Source: Endomychus coccineus
Lineage: Eukaryota; Arthropoda; Insecta; Coleoptera; Endomychidae
Direction of reading: 5' to 3'
Assembly (NCBI GenBank): GCA_958510875.1
Contig: OY294068.1
Span: 78,611,978-78,675,977 of the forward strand
DNA: 64,000 nucleotides
Position numbers and translations under genes: made by a program. Shown here piece after piece: positions 31,249 through 41,949 of the stretch. The notes below the pieces were generated by a model, which was not told where the DNA came from, did not search any database, and was given only the letters and a program-made list of their open reading frames with translations. Position 1 is the stretch's first letter. Every line of letters begins with the position of its first letter.

Positions 31249-31940
31249 TATGTTTCCCCAATAAAGATTTTCTAGGTATGCCTGTATCGTTATTGTGTTT
31301 TTTTTTGCAGTAGTGGTAAATTCTGTTTAATTATTAATCAAGTTGTGTTAACTTACTATCATGCATCCGTAGGGCACTCTGATGGTTCAGATGGAGCCGG
31401 AGAATCATTTATAGCAGTCATAATAATAGTTTTAGCGCATACTCGTACATAACACTACAGAAAGAACACATCATTCAAGCTTTCGGATATAGAAAAAATT
31501 AGTTCTATGCACATTAACTATACATTTGAGAGGATATAGACCAAGTCGAGTGCCAAGAACACATAGAACAAAATTACCACAAAGTTTTCATATTTTTTAT
31601 GGATATAGCCCAAAGTTGTCTCTGAAATTATGGTTATTGAACAAGATAGATCCATTCTGATGATGGATATAGAACAAGCGTGAAATTACAAAGAAAATGA
31701 TGTATGAAACTCATTTTCACCCAAAAGTGGATATAGAACAACATAATCCCTGGGTGACGATATGTTGGGAGTTACAGTGAAGTTGCACTATTTGATAAAA
31801 AAAGTATTGTGTTTTGTTATTTGGCTGTTATTTGACTAAAAGAAACAATTTAAACAAACGCAAATCATATTGAAATAATTTTTAAAGAGACTCTACTTTA
31901 ATATTATATAAATAGATTGCATTACAAAAATTAATTTCTA
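31249..31940. other. 5' part of the Sola-like element and remainder of the host inverted repeat
   Basis: 31251-31759 is Sola-like leader: a short frame with PSEPSECPTD precedes a possible donor near 31350. From 31764 the host element's inverted repeat resumes and ends about 31920 (GTTGGGAGTT through TAGATTGC). No further gene. Confidence 0.5.
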
Positions 31941-34451
31941 CTACATTTTGGCATGTTTCGATGGTCCCGAATGGTTATTGTAGATGTCCTGGTCATAGTT
32001 TTTGTCCGTAGCCTGAAGAATGTCGTCATCCTCGTCCTCGCTTTCAATGCGGATTTCCGGCATATCTCCGCAAGATTCTCCGTGGCAGAAGCCACATACA
32101 ACCGAACATTTCAGTCCAGCTTTTCGGCAGCTGCATGCCCCACCACACCCCTTTTTGCAGTTACAAGATACCGATTTTGATAAGGAATCGGGAGCTGGTT
32201 TTTCCGCCATTGTTATGGGAGTGAGCCCGTAAGCGCCATGCTTCCAACCCCAGTCTTCAAGATTTTTCTCTATGCCTCTCCATTTCTGTACTTGGTGGTA
32301 CGTCCTACAGGAGTGGAATTGCGCCGCGTCTTTTGTAGGCGGCAAAGAGGCAAGATTAAATTTGCTTTTCAGCGTGGATTTGGCGAAGCGTTGGAAACGA
32401 AGCTCTTCCAAACTCTTTATCTTATCCATATTGTCATCATATAAAGCAATAAGAAAGCGTACTCCGGCCTCGGCAATCCCCTCCGGCGTGGCATCTTGTT
32501 GGTTGAAAATTTCAATTATTTCATGAACCGCTCTGTTCTTTTCGATCAGCGTACAAAATTTAGTTTTTCCCTGATTGAATAGGGATGACGTAGTGTCACA
32601 ACCACTGAAGGCATGCAAGAACAGAATGTGCTTGGTTGCTTCTTCGTATTTGAGGCTACTTGCTGAATATATCCTCTGAGCAGTTTTTCCTCTTCCAGGT
32701 TTACGGAAGTAGATAAAACTTTCGGCTGGTGCTAAGGCTGTCAGAAGTACTAAAAGGTCAACGTCTTCCCCGACCACAAAAACAGCATCAAATATTGATT
32801 CACTGCATAATGAAATTGCAGTGTTGACAATCACCACATCGGCATCATCTTCAGCTTGTTTAACTATAACTGCAGCCAGCTCAAATTTGTTCTTCAGCAT
32901 CGATATGAGACGAACTTTATTTTTTTCATTGGCTAAAAATCGCTCCTGCGAAACTTACACCACCATTGTTTCATCAAAAAGGACATCCGCAGACACGTGC
33001 TTTTTTGATCGACGAAGTCTTTCTGCGGTCTTTGTATTTGTACTGCCACCATCAATTGGATATCCATCGTAAACAACAATTGCGTGGGAACCAAAATGAT
33101 CTTGCACATATCGAACATATTTGTCACAAATCGCTCCAAACAAATCATTTCGGTGCCACACAACTTTGTGTAGGAGATATCCCCCATCCACCACATTGAT
33201 CTGGTTATCTCCGAATTGAAATTCATCGGAAAGCGGTGTAAATACGGAATATAAAGATGACTTGGTTCCTTTGCGCATTCCTGCTTCCGAAAAAAGCGAC
33301 AAAGGAAAGGGGGCCAGCTCGTATTTAAGGTAATGCTTTATCTCGTCTTCGGATTTCTTAGCAATGCACATCCTTTGAAACAGCATTAGTGGGTTGAGGC
33401 ACTACTACTGCTAGTAGTGGGATAACTTTATCTTTTCGTTTAAATGTAATTGCCTCAAAATTTTCGTACGTGTTAACCATTTTATTCAAACCTTTCAACC
33501 CCATCTCCCTGGACAAATGACAGTTTATCGTTGCATCTCCAACAAGTCCAGTGCTTATGCAAACAAGGGAATTCATTTCGGGAAAGTGAGGACGCTGAGG
33601 AAACCAATGCAATAATTTTTTTAGGTCTTGATCGTCTCGTGAGGTACGTGAAGCCCTTGCATCGACATGTTGCTCGGATGTATCAAGATAAACGTCGCAA
33701 TAATTCTCAAAAGCTTCGCAATCATTGTGCAAATATATCATTCCCGAAGTCCAATGAGCCAGTACACTATCGCTGATTCCTCGTCCACGAGTTAGGCCCC
33801 CAGAGCTATGCATCATTCGCATTAATGTTTGTTCGATGGTCATGTCTGTTCGATGGTCATGTCGGACCAAATGCCTGACCAACATTTTTCAGTACGCCTA
33901 ATCGTGAAAAAGCCTTCTGTCGTGAATTCTTCGTATTCAACTGAATCCATCTTGAGTTCCAAATATACTTTGCAAATACAGATGAGCACATTTTGCATAC
34001 AAGAAATGGCCGCTTGCATGGAAATAGGGCAGCATTCTTTGAACAGTATCTAGATGCATTTTCCAGTTCCCCATCCGCTCCGCTTCAATGAAATGCTTTA
34101 CCAAAGTGACCATTTGAAAATACTGAATCCATAGTTTGGCTGTAGGACCATTATTTTCTAATTTTGCAAGCGCATCTTTTGTCGCAACATTCCTAAATGC
34201 CTCGTTTTCATCTGCCCTCAGAATCGTCGATTTATCAAAATTGCCAAGCAATTGTTGCATAACAATTCTAATGATTCCAAATTCTAATGATTCCAAAATT
34301 ACATGTGCCAAAGCAAGATGACACAACATGTGAGCACGAATTGCACGGGCATATGCGTGACCATCTAGCATTTTCTCTACACTATTTTCAGCGTAAATAG
34401 TACTGAATATGTCTTTCAATCCGCTTCCGCCCATTATGTACCCAATGCCAC
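31941..34451 (-). pseudogene. Academ-like protein, 3' exon: XPG/PIN nuclease and Cys-rich tail (broken)
   Basis: Minus strand from the acceptor at 34451. Blocks: FIEAERMGNWKMHLDTVQRM (about 34100), TIEQTLMRMMHSSGGLTRGR, TSEQHVDARASRTSRDDQDL, then nuclease motifs FGSHAIVVYDGYP, EDDADVVIVNTAI, VVGEDVDLLVLLTAL and FLHAFSGCDTTSS, whose acidic residues match XPG/FEN-type PIN nucleases. A CNCKKGC, CSCRKAGLKCS, CGFCHGESCGD finger closes the protein at 31941. Defects: a 17-bp duplication at 33830-33863, a frameshift near 33385 and a TAA at 32955-32957. Similar proteins recur in many arthropods. The nuclease presumably cuts DNA during transposition. Confidence 0.7.
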
Positions 34452-35315
34452 CTGTTAAAAAAGGAAATGACTAATTTTGGTGGAAGATTAGTTGTCCCCT
34501 AAGGTTACGGTACGGTCATGTACCTTAGCAGACCTGCCTGGGTTTCTTACAAGTAAGAAGGTCAGAGTTATTCTAGTTTAGTTTTGTGGTTGGTATTTGA
34601 AAAATGCTCTTCCTACAGAAGAATAATGTCTTTGCCTTGAATAAATTGATGACAAACCTTTGTAGCTATTTATTAACAGAAATAAATCATTAACTATTTA
34701 CAATATCATATACAATTATCAACAATCAAAATATCTATACAGAGTTTTCACTGGAAATGACAACATTTATAACACAGTGATATTTGGTCATCCCTATATG
34801 ATATACGCTATTCGATTATTATATCCAAATGATTCCGCGAAAGTTTTTTTATCAGGCTCACTAACAGCTGGTATCTCGATTAGGTCAATATACCCTAACA
34901 CGATGTAAGAAATGAGAATATCAGATTGTGAACGTCTTCCTGGATTCGACTCGGAAATCTGTTTACTTGAGAGGTGACCAAGCACCCGTGTACTACTGTG
35001 TCTCTCCTTATGACAATTTATTACGCCTCGGTTTATATTTTGGTTTAATAGAAATATGGAATCAGTGTTCGGAAGAACAAATTACTATTAAATTGTTCAC
35101 GGGGAATCTCTAACTTGAAATGGAACTCACTCTCTTTACGGAAATTCTTAATTGTTAACTAAACTAGTATTCATCATTACATTCATATGAAACGATTGTC
35201 AACACTGAATCGTCTCGTAGAATTTGATTGAAAATTAAAACAAAAATTGATTCTTCACGGAAAATATTATTAAATTATCAACGGAACAGCTCTTCTCTAT
35301 ATTTATTGTTTTTTT
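34452..35315. other. intron of the XPG-nuclease gene, first part; no gene seen
   Basis: Non-coding, AT-rich. From about 35100 onward it carries diverged relatives of the 118-bp repeat (ACGGAAAA, AACAGCTCTTC). The intron as a whole is 34452-41949 with consensus ends (GTGAGT, TTTAACAG). Confidence 0.55.
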
Positions 35316-36030
35316 AGAATTATTGAAATAAACTCAGATTCAAATAGTGACGGAAAATAATAAATAATTATGAACAGTACGGCGTTTCCCTATACATTCA
35401 GGAAAACAATCGTCAACACTTGACTGTTTTCTAGAATTATCGAAAATAAACTCAGATTCAAATAGTGGCGGAAAATAATGAATAATTATGAACAGTACGG
35501 CGCTTCCCAATATATTCAGGAAAACAATCGTCAACACTTTATTGTTTTTTTAGAATTATTGAAATAAACTCAGATTCAAATAGTGACGGAAAATAATAAA
35601 TAATTATGAACAGTACGGCGCTTCCCAATATATTCAGGAAAACAATCGTTAACACTTTATTGTTTTTTTAGAATTATTGAAATAAACTCAGATTCAAATA
35701 GTGACGGAAAATAATAAATAATTATGAACAGTACGGCATTTCCCTATATATTCAGGAAAACAATCGTCAACACTTGACTGTTTTCTAGAATTATCGAAAA
35801 TAAACTCAGATTCAAATAGTGGCGGAAAATAATGAATAATTATGAACAGTACGGCGCTTCCCAATATATTCAGGAAAACAATCGTCAACACTTTATTGTT
35901 TTTTTTAGAATTATTGAAATAAACTCAGATTCAAATAGTGACGGAAAATAATAAATAATTATGAACAGTACGGCGCTTCCCAATATATTCAGGAAAAACA
36001 ATCGTCAACACTTGACTGTTTTCTAGAATT
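35316..36030. repeat. 118-bp tandem repeat with a three-unit higher-order period
   Basis: Units begin AGAATTAT at 35316, 35433, 35552, 35670, 35787, 35907 and a partial one at 36025 (lengths 117, 119, 118, 117, 120, 118). Each contains CGGAAAATAAT, GAACAGTACGGC and AGGAAAACAATCG. Units 1 and 4, 2 and 5, 3 and 6 share private variants (for example GTGGCGG in 2 and 5), so a 354-bp triplet has been duplicated. In the minus direction the array lies downstream of a TATA-like motif at 41203. Confidence 0.9.
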
Positions 36031-36794
36031 ATTGAAATGTAAATTCAGCAATTCAATCGTTACGGAAAATTATTAGTTAGCAAAGTCGAGAATATACTTA
36101 CTCTCCATTTATCGGATTAAATGGAAAAACTCTACTTTCGGTATATCGGGTTTACTGCTTCAACTACGGCGGTCTCCTAGCAAGTGATCTCTATATGGAA
36201 GAATGAATGAATGAAAAAACGTTTATTCAGTTTTAAGGGGTTGGGATACATATTGACTTAAATATTTTATTGTAGGTGGGCGCGGCTATTAGATCTTGCG
36301 ATCTACTTCAGCCCTGGATCTTATTATAATTATTCTATGATTTTAACATGATGTGTAGAACAATGAACAGTTTAGTATATCGGAAAAAAAAATGGAAAAG
36401 AAAAAGTTATCAGGTGTATTACAATTTGCTTAAGCTAACTAATGGGAAGGGATGGGTGCGTCTGAGGCCGACTTCGGTCTTCGTGCACATGAATCCGGTA
36501 AAACCTCAGAAAACTCGGATTCTGAAGACGGGTTTAATGTTAGAGAATATAATGCAAAGGTCTTAATTTTAGGTCTTCGGTTCTTGATTCCTGGGGCTTC
36601 GGCTCTTGATTCCAGTGTCTTCGATTCTAGGTGCTTGATTTCCGCGATTCACTATTTAGAACTTGCGCGTTTAACTTATTTAGGATGTCACTTTATTTTT
36701 TCACTCGCGATGGGTTTATCGGTCACATGGTTTTATGCTGTGCGCTTGAATTATTTAATCACTTCACTTCACTTGAACTTTCGCGGCACTTTGT

Positions 36795-39601
36795 TTAGCG
36801 GAGGATCAGCGGTGTAGAATCTAGGGCTTCCTGGTATGCTTCCGGTAGGTTGTCGCCTTGCTGTAAGAGAATGCTGATGGGGAATTTTAGTTTATCTTTG
36901 GGACGACGACTGAGGGCTCTGCGGTGTCCATGCCATGGAGTGAGGAGGGTAGCTTTCGCCTTCTCGTTTGGTCCGTGCAATGTGCGGTTGGTATAATGCT
37001 TTTGGAGTTTGTGTAGGCGTTGGTCGATGGGGGTGATGTCAGCCCGCTCAATGACTAACCGGTTTGGATGTCTATAGTGAAGCCTGTGAATCCTGCGCAA
37101 TATTTTGCGCTCACAGGATTTTAATTGCTCTAGCTTCCTTCCAGGAAGGGCAGAGTACATCAGAGCTCGGTAGTCGATGACTGGGCGGACAAATTGTTTG
37201 TATGTGTGCTGGAGGGTATCGGTGCTGCATCCTCGAAATCTGCCGGCTAGAGCGGAGAGCAGGTTGCTCCTATTCCTGACCTTCTTAAGCGTTTTCCGGA
37301 GATCTGCAGACCAGTTGAGGTACTGGTCAAAGGTGATCCCCAGGAATGTTACTTCAGAGGTCAGGCGTAGAGGCTCGCCCCATAGCTCCAACCTGACATT
37401 GTTCGGATCCAGCCTCCGATTCTTCCAGAGTCTGTGATGTCGGAAGAGTATAGCCTGTGTCTTGTATGGGTTTGGTGTGAGTCTCCATTTGCACGCCCAA
37501 GCACTGAACGCATCGAGTTGGCTCTGCATCCTCCTCTGGCAGAACTCCGCAGACGGGCCGCTGGTCCACTTCCCTGTGTCATCTGCAAATAAAGAGATTT
37601 CTGTAGTGAGGTTATTGATGGCGGGAGGGGTGTCGTAGGCATAAATGAGGTATAAGAGAGGTGCAAGGACCGAACCTTGGGGTACCCCAGCTGAAGGGGA
37701 AAAGAGTCGGAACAGGAATTTTTGACCTTCACTGTTATGGAACGATCGGTAAGGTAAGAAAGTATAAGTTTGGTGAAATGAAGAGGGATTTGAAGGGTGT
37801 TTAGCTTGTGTATTAGACCTGCATGCCAGACTCTATCGAAGGTTTGTTTGATATCAAGGAACACGGCCAGAGTGCAATGGCCCTGGTTCATTGATCTAGT
37901 GGCATCGGCATGGAGTTTTAATATTGGGTCTTGTGTGGAATGGGCTTCTCTGAAACCATGTTGGAAATTGGGGATAAATCGGTTTGTCTCTACGTAATGC
38001 CTTAGGCGGGTTGTGAGAATTTTTTCGAATATTTTCCCTATAACATTCAATAGTGATATTGGTCTATATGACTCCGGAGAGGTGGGGTCTTTTCCAGGTT
38101 TCGGAATCATGACTGTTATGGCTTGTTTCCACGCGAGGGGGAAGTAGCAAAGTTCTTGGCATCTGTTGAAGATGTCCTTAATGAGTGTCAGACAAGATTC
38201 CGGAACCTGTTTCAGAATGAATCTCGTTAGGCCGTCTCGACCTGGGGCGGTCGAGCGGCCTGTTGAAATTGAGGATTGAATGTCGGCAGTCGATATAGGG
38301 GCAGTAAATAGGTCGTTTTCGGCTAAATTGGTGGTGATGATTGTTCCGGCAAGGCGTTGAAGCTGATTCTCAGCCACGTCGAAAAAATGAGGGTCAAAAC
38401 GGGGGTTTTGGGGAATTTGCAAAATTTGTTCGAGGTGTGTTTTGAATAGCTCGGCCTTTCCGTCGTTGTCGCCAATAACGTTGCCGTCATTGTCGACTAG
38501 GTGAGATGGATTTGATGCCTTGCGACCTGTCAATATATTGAATTTCTGCCAGTACTTTTTCCCGTCCCGGAAGTCCAGGCCGGAAGTGACTTCCTGCCAT
38601 TGAACCTCCTTATGACGGATTGTTTCCCGGCGAATTAGGGAGTTTAATCGATTGAATTGAGTTTTGAGAGCTGCGTCGTGGTATCTTAGGTATTTACGAT
38701 AGACTTTGCGCTTCTGTTTTATCAGATTGATGATGAATTTTGGTAATGTGGGGCGGGATATGTCTATGGTTTTATGTGGGACATGTTCGCTGATGGCGAT
38801 GGATATGGCATTGTCTAACAGCTCAATGGCATTGTCTATGTCTACGGAAGAATCCAAATTTTGGTTGGGGGGAAGATTGAGAGAAAGTTGGTTACGGAAG
38901 CCCACCCAGTTGGCATTTGCATGGTCTTTGTAGGAGATAAAGGATATTGGAGGAGGTGGAGGTGCAGCAAGGTCGCTGTTTAGTAGCAGAGGAAGGTGAT
39001 CGGAAGTAATAGTGGTCCCAATGTGGCAATTCGTGTCCATTAGGTGAATTAGGTCGAACGTTGTGATTATGTGGTCTATGATTGAACATCCCGCATGATT
39101 GAAAAATGTTGGATTAACATTTATAGCCCGCCAAAGCTGGAAGTTGAGTAAGGCCTCAGAAAGGATGTTGCCATTCCGGTTTGTTGAAGAGTCCCCGAAG
39201 TCAACATGTCTGGCGTTGAAGTCCCCCAACAATAAGCCACCTCTGAGGGAGGCGACATATTCAAGGAAATCTGCGGGTAAGGTTTCGCTCGGCGGGTTAT
39301 AGATGCTAAAAGCAATTATGGTTCTCAGAGGGAGATGAATTTTTGCCGCGATGCATTCCAAGTGTTGGAATTGTATTGGGAGTAAGAATTCGGTACTGGG
39401 AAATTTATTGTTTACTACCAGTGCTACGCCGCGAAATGCACCCAGTTCACTGTTTCGTTGATACGTTTTGTAGTTGGTGAAGCCAAGTGTTGAAGGATGT
39501 TTCAATCTTGTTTCGGTAATGGACAGAATAGCCACATTGTGATGTGAAAGAAGGTTTTTGATCAAGGGTCTTTTGCGGCGTTCAGCTGTTGATCGTTCCA
39601 A
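36795..39601 (-). pseudogene. non-LTR ORF2: endonuclease and reverse transcriptase (frameshifted)
   Basis: The APE-type endonuclease starts after NVAILSITETRLKHP and includes GGLLLGDFNARHVDFGD and CSIIDHIITT, with SDHLPLLL closing the domain. Reverse transcriptase has KPGKDPTSPESYRPISLLNV, FQHGFREAHSTQDPI and LAVFLDIKQTFDRVWH. A frameshift near 37690 moves the catalytic FADDTG block and everything down to 36795 (KTQAILFRHHRLW, VTFLGITFDQYLNWSADL) into another frame; the 5' edge near 39620 also looks shifted. Two breaks make it inactive, but preservation is otherwise good. Confidence 0.85.
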
Positions 39602-39751
39602 CAGTGAAAGCCATCATAGCTCGCTCAGGTTACACATTGTGATTAATACGTTGTTGCCAACGTATGTTATGACTTTTTTGCGCTTGAAGAAGTGCTGCGC
39701 AGTTCGGGAAACGGTTTGGGCTATCAGTTCTCTCTTATCGGGAATTATGTT

Positions 39752-40801
39752 TTATAATGAGACGGTGAAGAAGCGAATCACGTCCTCAACCATAGCCAAG
39801 TCATGGACCTTGGGCATTGCGTTTTGGAGCGCTGGAGGGTCTGGGCATTTGACAGGAGCCATTTGCTCAGGGAGTTTAGGGAGTACCTTCCGGGCGGGAC
39901 ATTGGAAGGACCAAGCCGGATGAGAACCTTGGCAGTTTGGGCAAGTGGGATCTTTCGATTTTTTGCACTCCGCCTGGCGGTGCTTTTCTCCATCGTTGGG
40001 GCATGTGGCTTTTGAGGAACATTCGGAATTCATATGACCGATTTGATTGCATTGAGAGCAACATTTTGGGAGTGGTTGAGGGACGTTTGAAGGTTCGACA
40101 AAGTAATGCCTGCCGAACATGAAGAGTCCCATAGTGAGGAGGTTGTCAAGAGTTGGTTTCTCGGTGGTGATGATGCGGATGAGAGTGGTGGGTCGGCCAC
40201 TTGCTTTGGAGATGATTCTCCAAAGTTTGGAGATCGGGAGATTAGAGGCTGTTAGTTCGTTCTGGATGTCTTCGACAGAGACATCGTAGTCGACATCTCT
40301 AGCGACGCATGAATAAGAGATTTTAGGAGGAGGTCTTGTAGCTAAGGTGGCGGATTTATTGGAAGGAGTGAAAGTGATCGATGGTGTGCCCACATGATTC
40401 TGTAGGATCTTCTGGAAATCCTTTGGAGCGGGTTCGGTACATTCGATGAATGCGGTTTTATTGTAGTTCACTTTAATGAATGTAAATTTGAGATGGCGGG
40501 AGAGAGGTCGAAAGCAATTAAAGAACGGTTTTTGGGTTTTTATGTTCTCCGGAATATTCCGAACGACATATTGGAATTTGGTTGGAGCCTGGGTGAGGGT
40601 TTTATCTGGTGAGGAGGGTATTTTCTGTGGAGAATGTTGAGATAGGCTGGAAGAACTTCCTGACTTGGTTTGTTGGAACAAACATTGTTCAGATGATTTT
40701 TGTGGGGTAGAATTTGTGGAATTTTTTGAGGCCTTACGTGGGGTTGAAAATGCCAGGGAGTTGGGGGACTCGGGGGAGCTGGAGCTCCCTCTTTTAGGCA
40801 T
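39752..40801 (-). CDS. non-LTR ORF1, gag-like RNA-binding protein with zinc knuckles
   Basis: An intact 349-residue frame: a Ser/Pro/Thr-rich amino third, a middle domain with FQYVVRNIPENIKTQKPFFN (RRM-like in other elements), then three cysteine knuckles, CSQCNQIGHMNSEC, CPNDGEKHRQAEC and CPNCQGSHPAWSFQC. It packages the element RNA. The intact frame contrasts with the broken ORF2. Confidence 0.85.
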   Translation of the reverse strand: MPKRGSSSSPESPNSLAFSTPRKASKNSTNSTPQKSSEQCLFQQTKSGSSSSLSQHSPQKIPSSPDKTLTQAPTKFQYVVRNIPENIKTQKPFFNCFRPLSRHLKFTFIKVNYNKTAFIECTEPAPKDFQKILQNHVGTPSITFTPSNKSATLATRPPPKISYSCVARDVDYDVSVEDIQNELTASNLPISKLWRIISKASGRPTTLIRIITTEKPTLDNLLTMGLFMFGRHYFVEPSNVPQPLPKCCSQCNQIGHMNSECSSKATCPNDGEKHRQAECKKSKDPTCPNCQGSHPAWSFQCPARKVLPKLPEQMAPVKCPDPPALQNAMPKVHDLAMVEDVIRFFTVSL

Positions 40802-41181
40802 ATTGAAGTGAGTGAGTTGATATAGTTAACAGTTAGATTGGTGGCGACCGCCCAAATGGGGGGCCGGGTCGTCGGACTTGGCAAGCCAAGAGCCAACTAG
40901 CCGGCAGTTATTATGTGATAAAAAGACTTAGCTGTAAAATTGATGGGCTCGTTCCGTCTGGGCACAACACTGCACAACTGCACATCACTGAACTAAACTG
41001 ATTTGCGGTCCTGGCACGGACCTTCGCTTCGCTCGCTTTGCTAGATGGACCGGAGTTTCGAAGTGGCAAGAGAATAGACCTGAAAAGGTCTTTCCCCGCT
41101 TTGTCTCCTCGAAGTAGTTTTCACAGGAACTTCAGGAACTCAGCAGGCAACTCGATGTTCACTATCCGACGACTGGCACAA

Positions 41182-41949
41182 CTATATGGGAGACCGGCCG
41201 CCTTTTATACTCTGAAGTTGACACGTCATGTCATTGAGAATGTCGCCGGAACGCGGACTCGCTTATCCGTAGCTACATTCTGCTGTCGTGTTTTTATACA
41301 CATTGTGTACCAAAGTTTGATTCCTTTATTTCGGTAGAGGTGACTTACTTGGGCAATAATATTAATTAGTAACGACGCTTCGTTACAATACGAGCAAAAT
41401 AAAATCACTTTAAACAAATGTATCATACACATTTTTTTGTACAACTGCTACTGCTAGTCAGAAAAAAAGAAAAAAGTTCAAGATCCAGAGGATTCGAACA
41501 GACAATTCAGACTTTCCAGCTACATGACATACTATGTGAACATCTTGACTTTGACAATCTGTATTTTGTATCAGTAGTTGAATTGCACAATTTTTCAGTT
41601 ATATCTCAGGCAATTAATACTATGCACCCATTGTTCAAACTGCCAAACACATGTAAAAGTTTCTAAATGATTCCTCATAAGTAGGTAACTCCTCAGATTA
41701 CTATTATCACATTCCATTAAAATGTTTCTAGAGATTTATATTAAGTATTGATTATCTGTCATCTCATCTGTTATTTTACTTTTAATACTTTTAATATTAT
41801 TATTATACGTATTTTTAACACTATTTTTAACACTAGTGTTAAAAGTGATTTCTACACATAATGTGAAAACGTCAGTTTTCAATTCATATGCCTATTCATT
41901 AAAAATGTCATTTTTAATGACAATTGTACAAAAAATTAATTTTACTCAC
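41182..41949. other. intron remainder with LTR-like promoter sequence
   Basis: Target sequence of the non-LTR element plus the rest of the intron of the XPG-nuclease gene. On the minus strand a TATAAAA (41209-41203) precedes the non-LTR insertion point by about 20 bases; the sequence that followed it now resumes at 36190. It may be the promoter/LTR of an older retroelement whose leader holds the 118-bp repeats. No gene seen. Confidence 0.4.
41203..41209 (-). promoter_or_regulatory. TATA-like box
   Basis: TATAAAA followed by a GC-rich GGCGGCCGG on the minus strand, in the LTR-like context described for 41182-41949. Position only; no transcript evidence. Confidence 0.3.

Larger units (their letters stand above)
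26708..31759 (-). mobile_element. Sola-like DNA transposon nested in the left inverted repeat
   Basis: Termini are inverted repeats of about 30 bp: CGTCACCCAGGGATTATGTT at 26708 and its inverse ending at 31759. ATAT flanks both sides (26704-26707, 31760-31763), while the undisturbed paralogous site in the right inverted repeat of the host element (near 44155) has ATAT once. This proves a 4-bp duplication. Transposase fragments inside carry PKKDLCDRC and SDSCVPQNRN motifs. The 4-bp duplication suggests Sola; that family name is inference. It is interrupted by a mariner and a recombinase-like insert. Confidence 0.75.
36199..41181 (-). mobile_element. non-LTR retrotransposon, two ORFs, apparently full length
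   Basis: An 8-bp duplication, CCATATAG (minus strand), lies at 36191-36198 and 41182-41189. The 3' end is a microsatellite tail (CATTCATTCATTC, minus). Length is 4983 bp, with a zinc-knuckle ORF1 and an endonuclease/reverse-transcriptase ORF2. It is GC-richer than its surroundings. Lack of RNase H in ORF2 and the CCHC ORF1 fit the Jockey group. It is inserted in LTR-like sequence inside the intron of the XPG-nuclease gene. Confidence 0.85.

Noticed and set aside
33531..33776. Plus-strand frame across the nuclease gene
   Set aside because: Antisense shadow of conserved minus-strand blocks (TSEQH, SRDDQD).
35340..35891. Two nearly identical 65-residue minus-strand frames
   Set aside because: They are artefacts of the 118-bp tandem repeat, exactly one 354-bp period apart.
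35316..36030. CRISPR-like array
   Set aside because: The repeats are long, contiguous, lack unique spacers, and lie in a eukaryotic intron.
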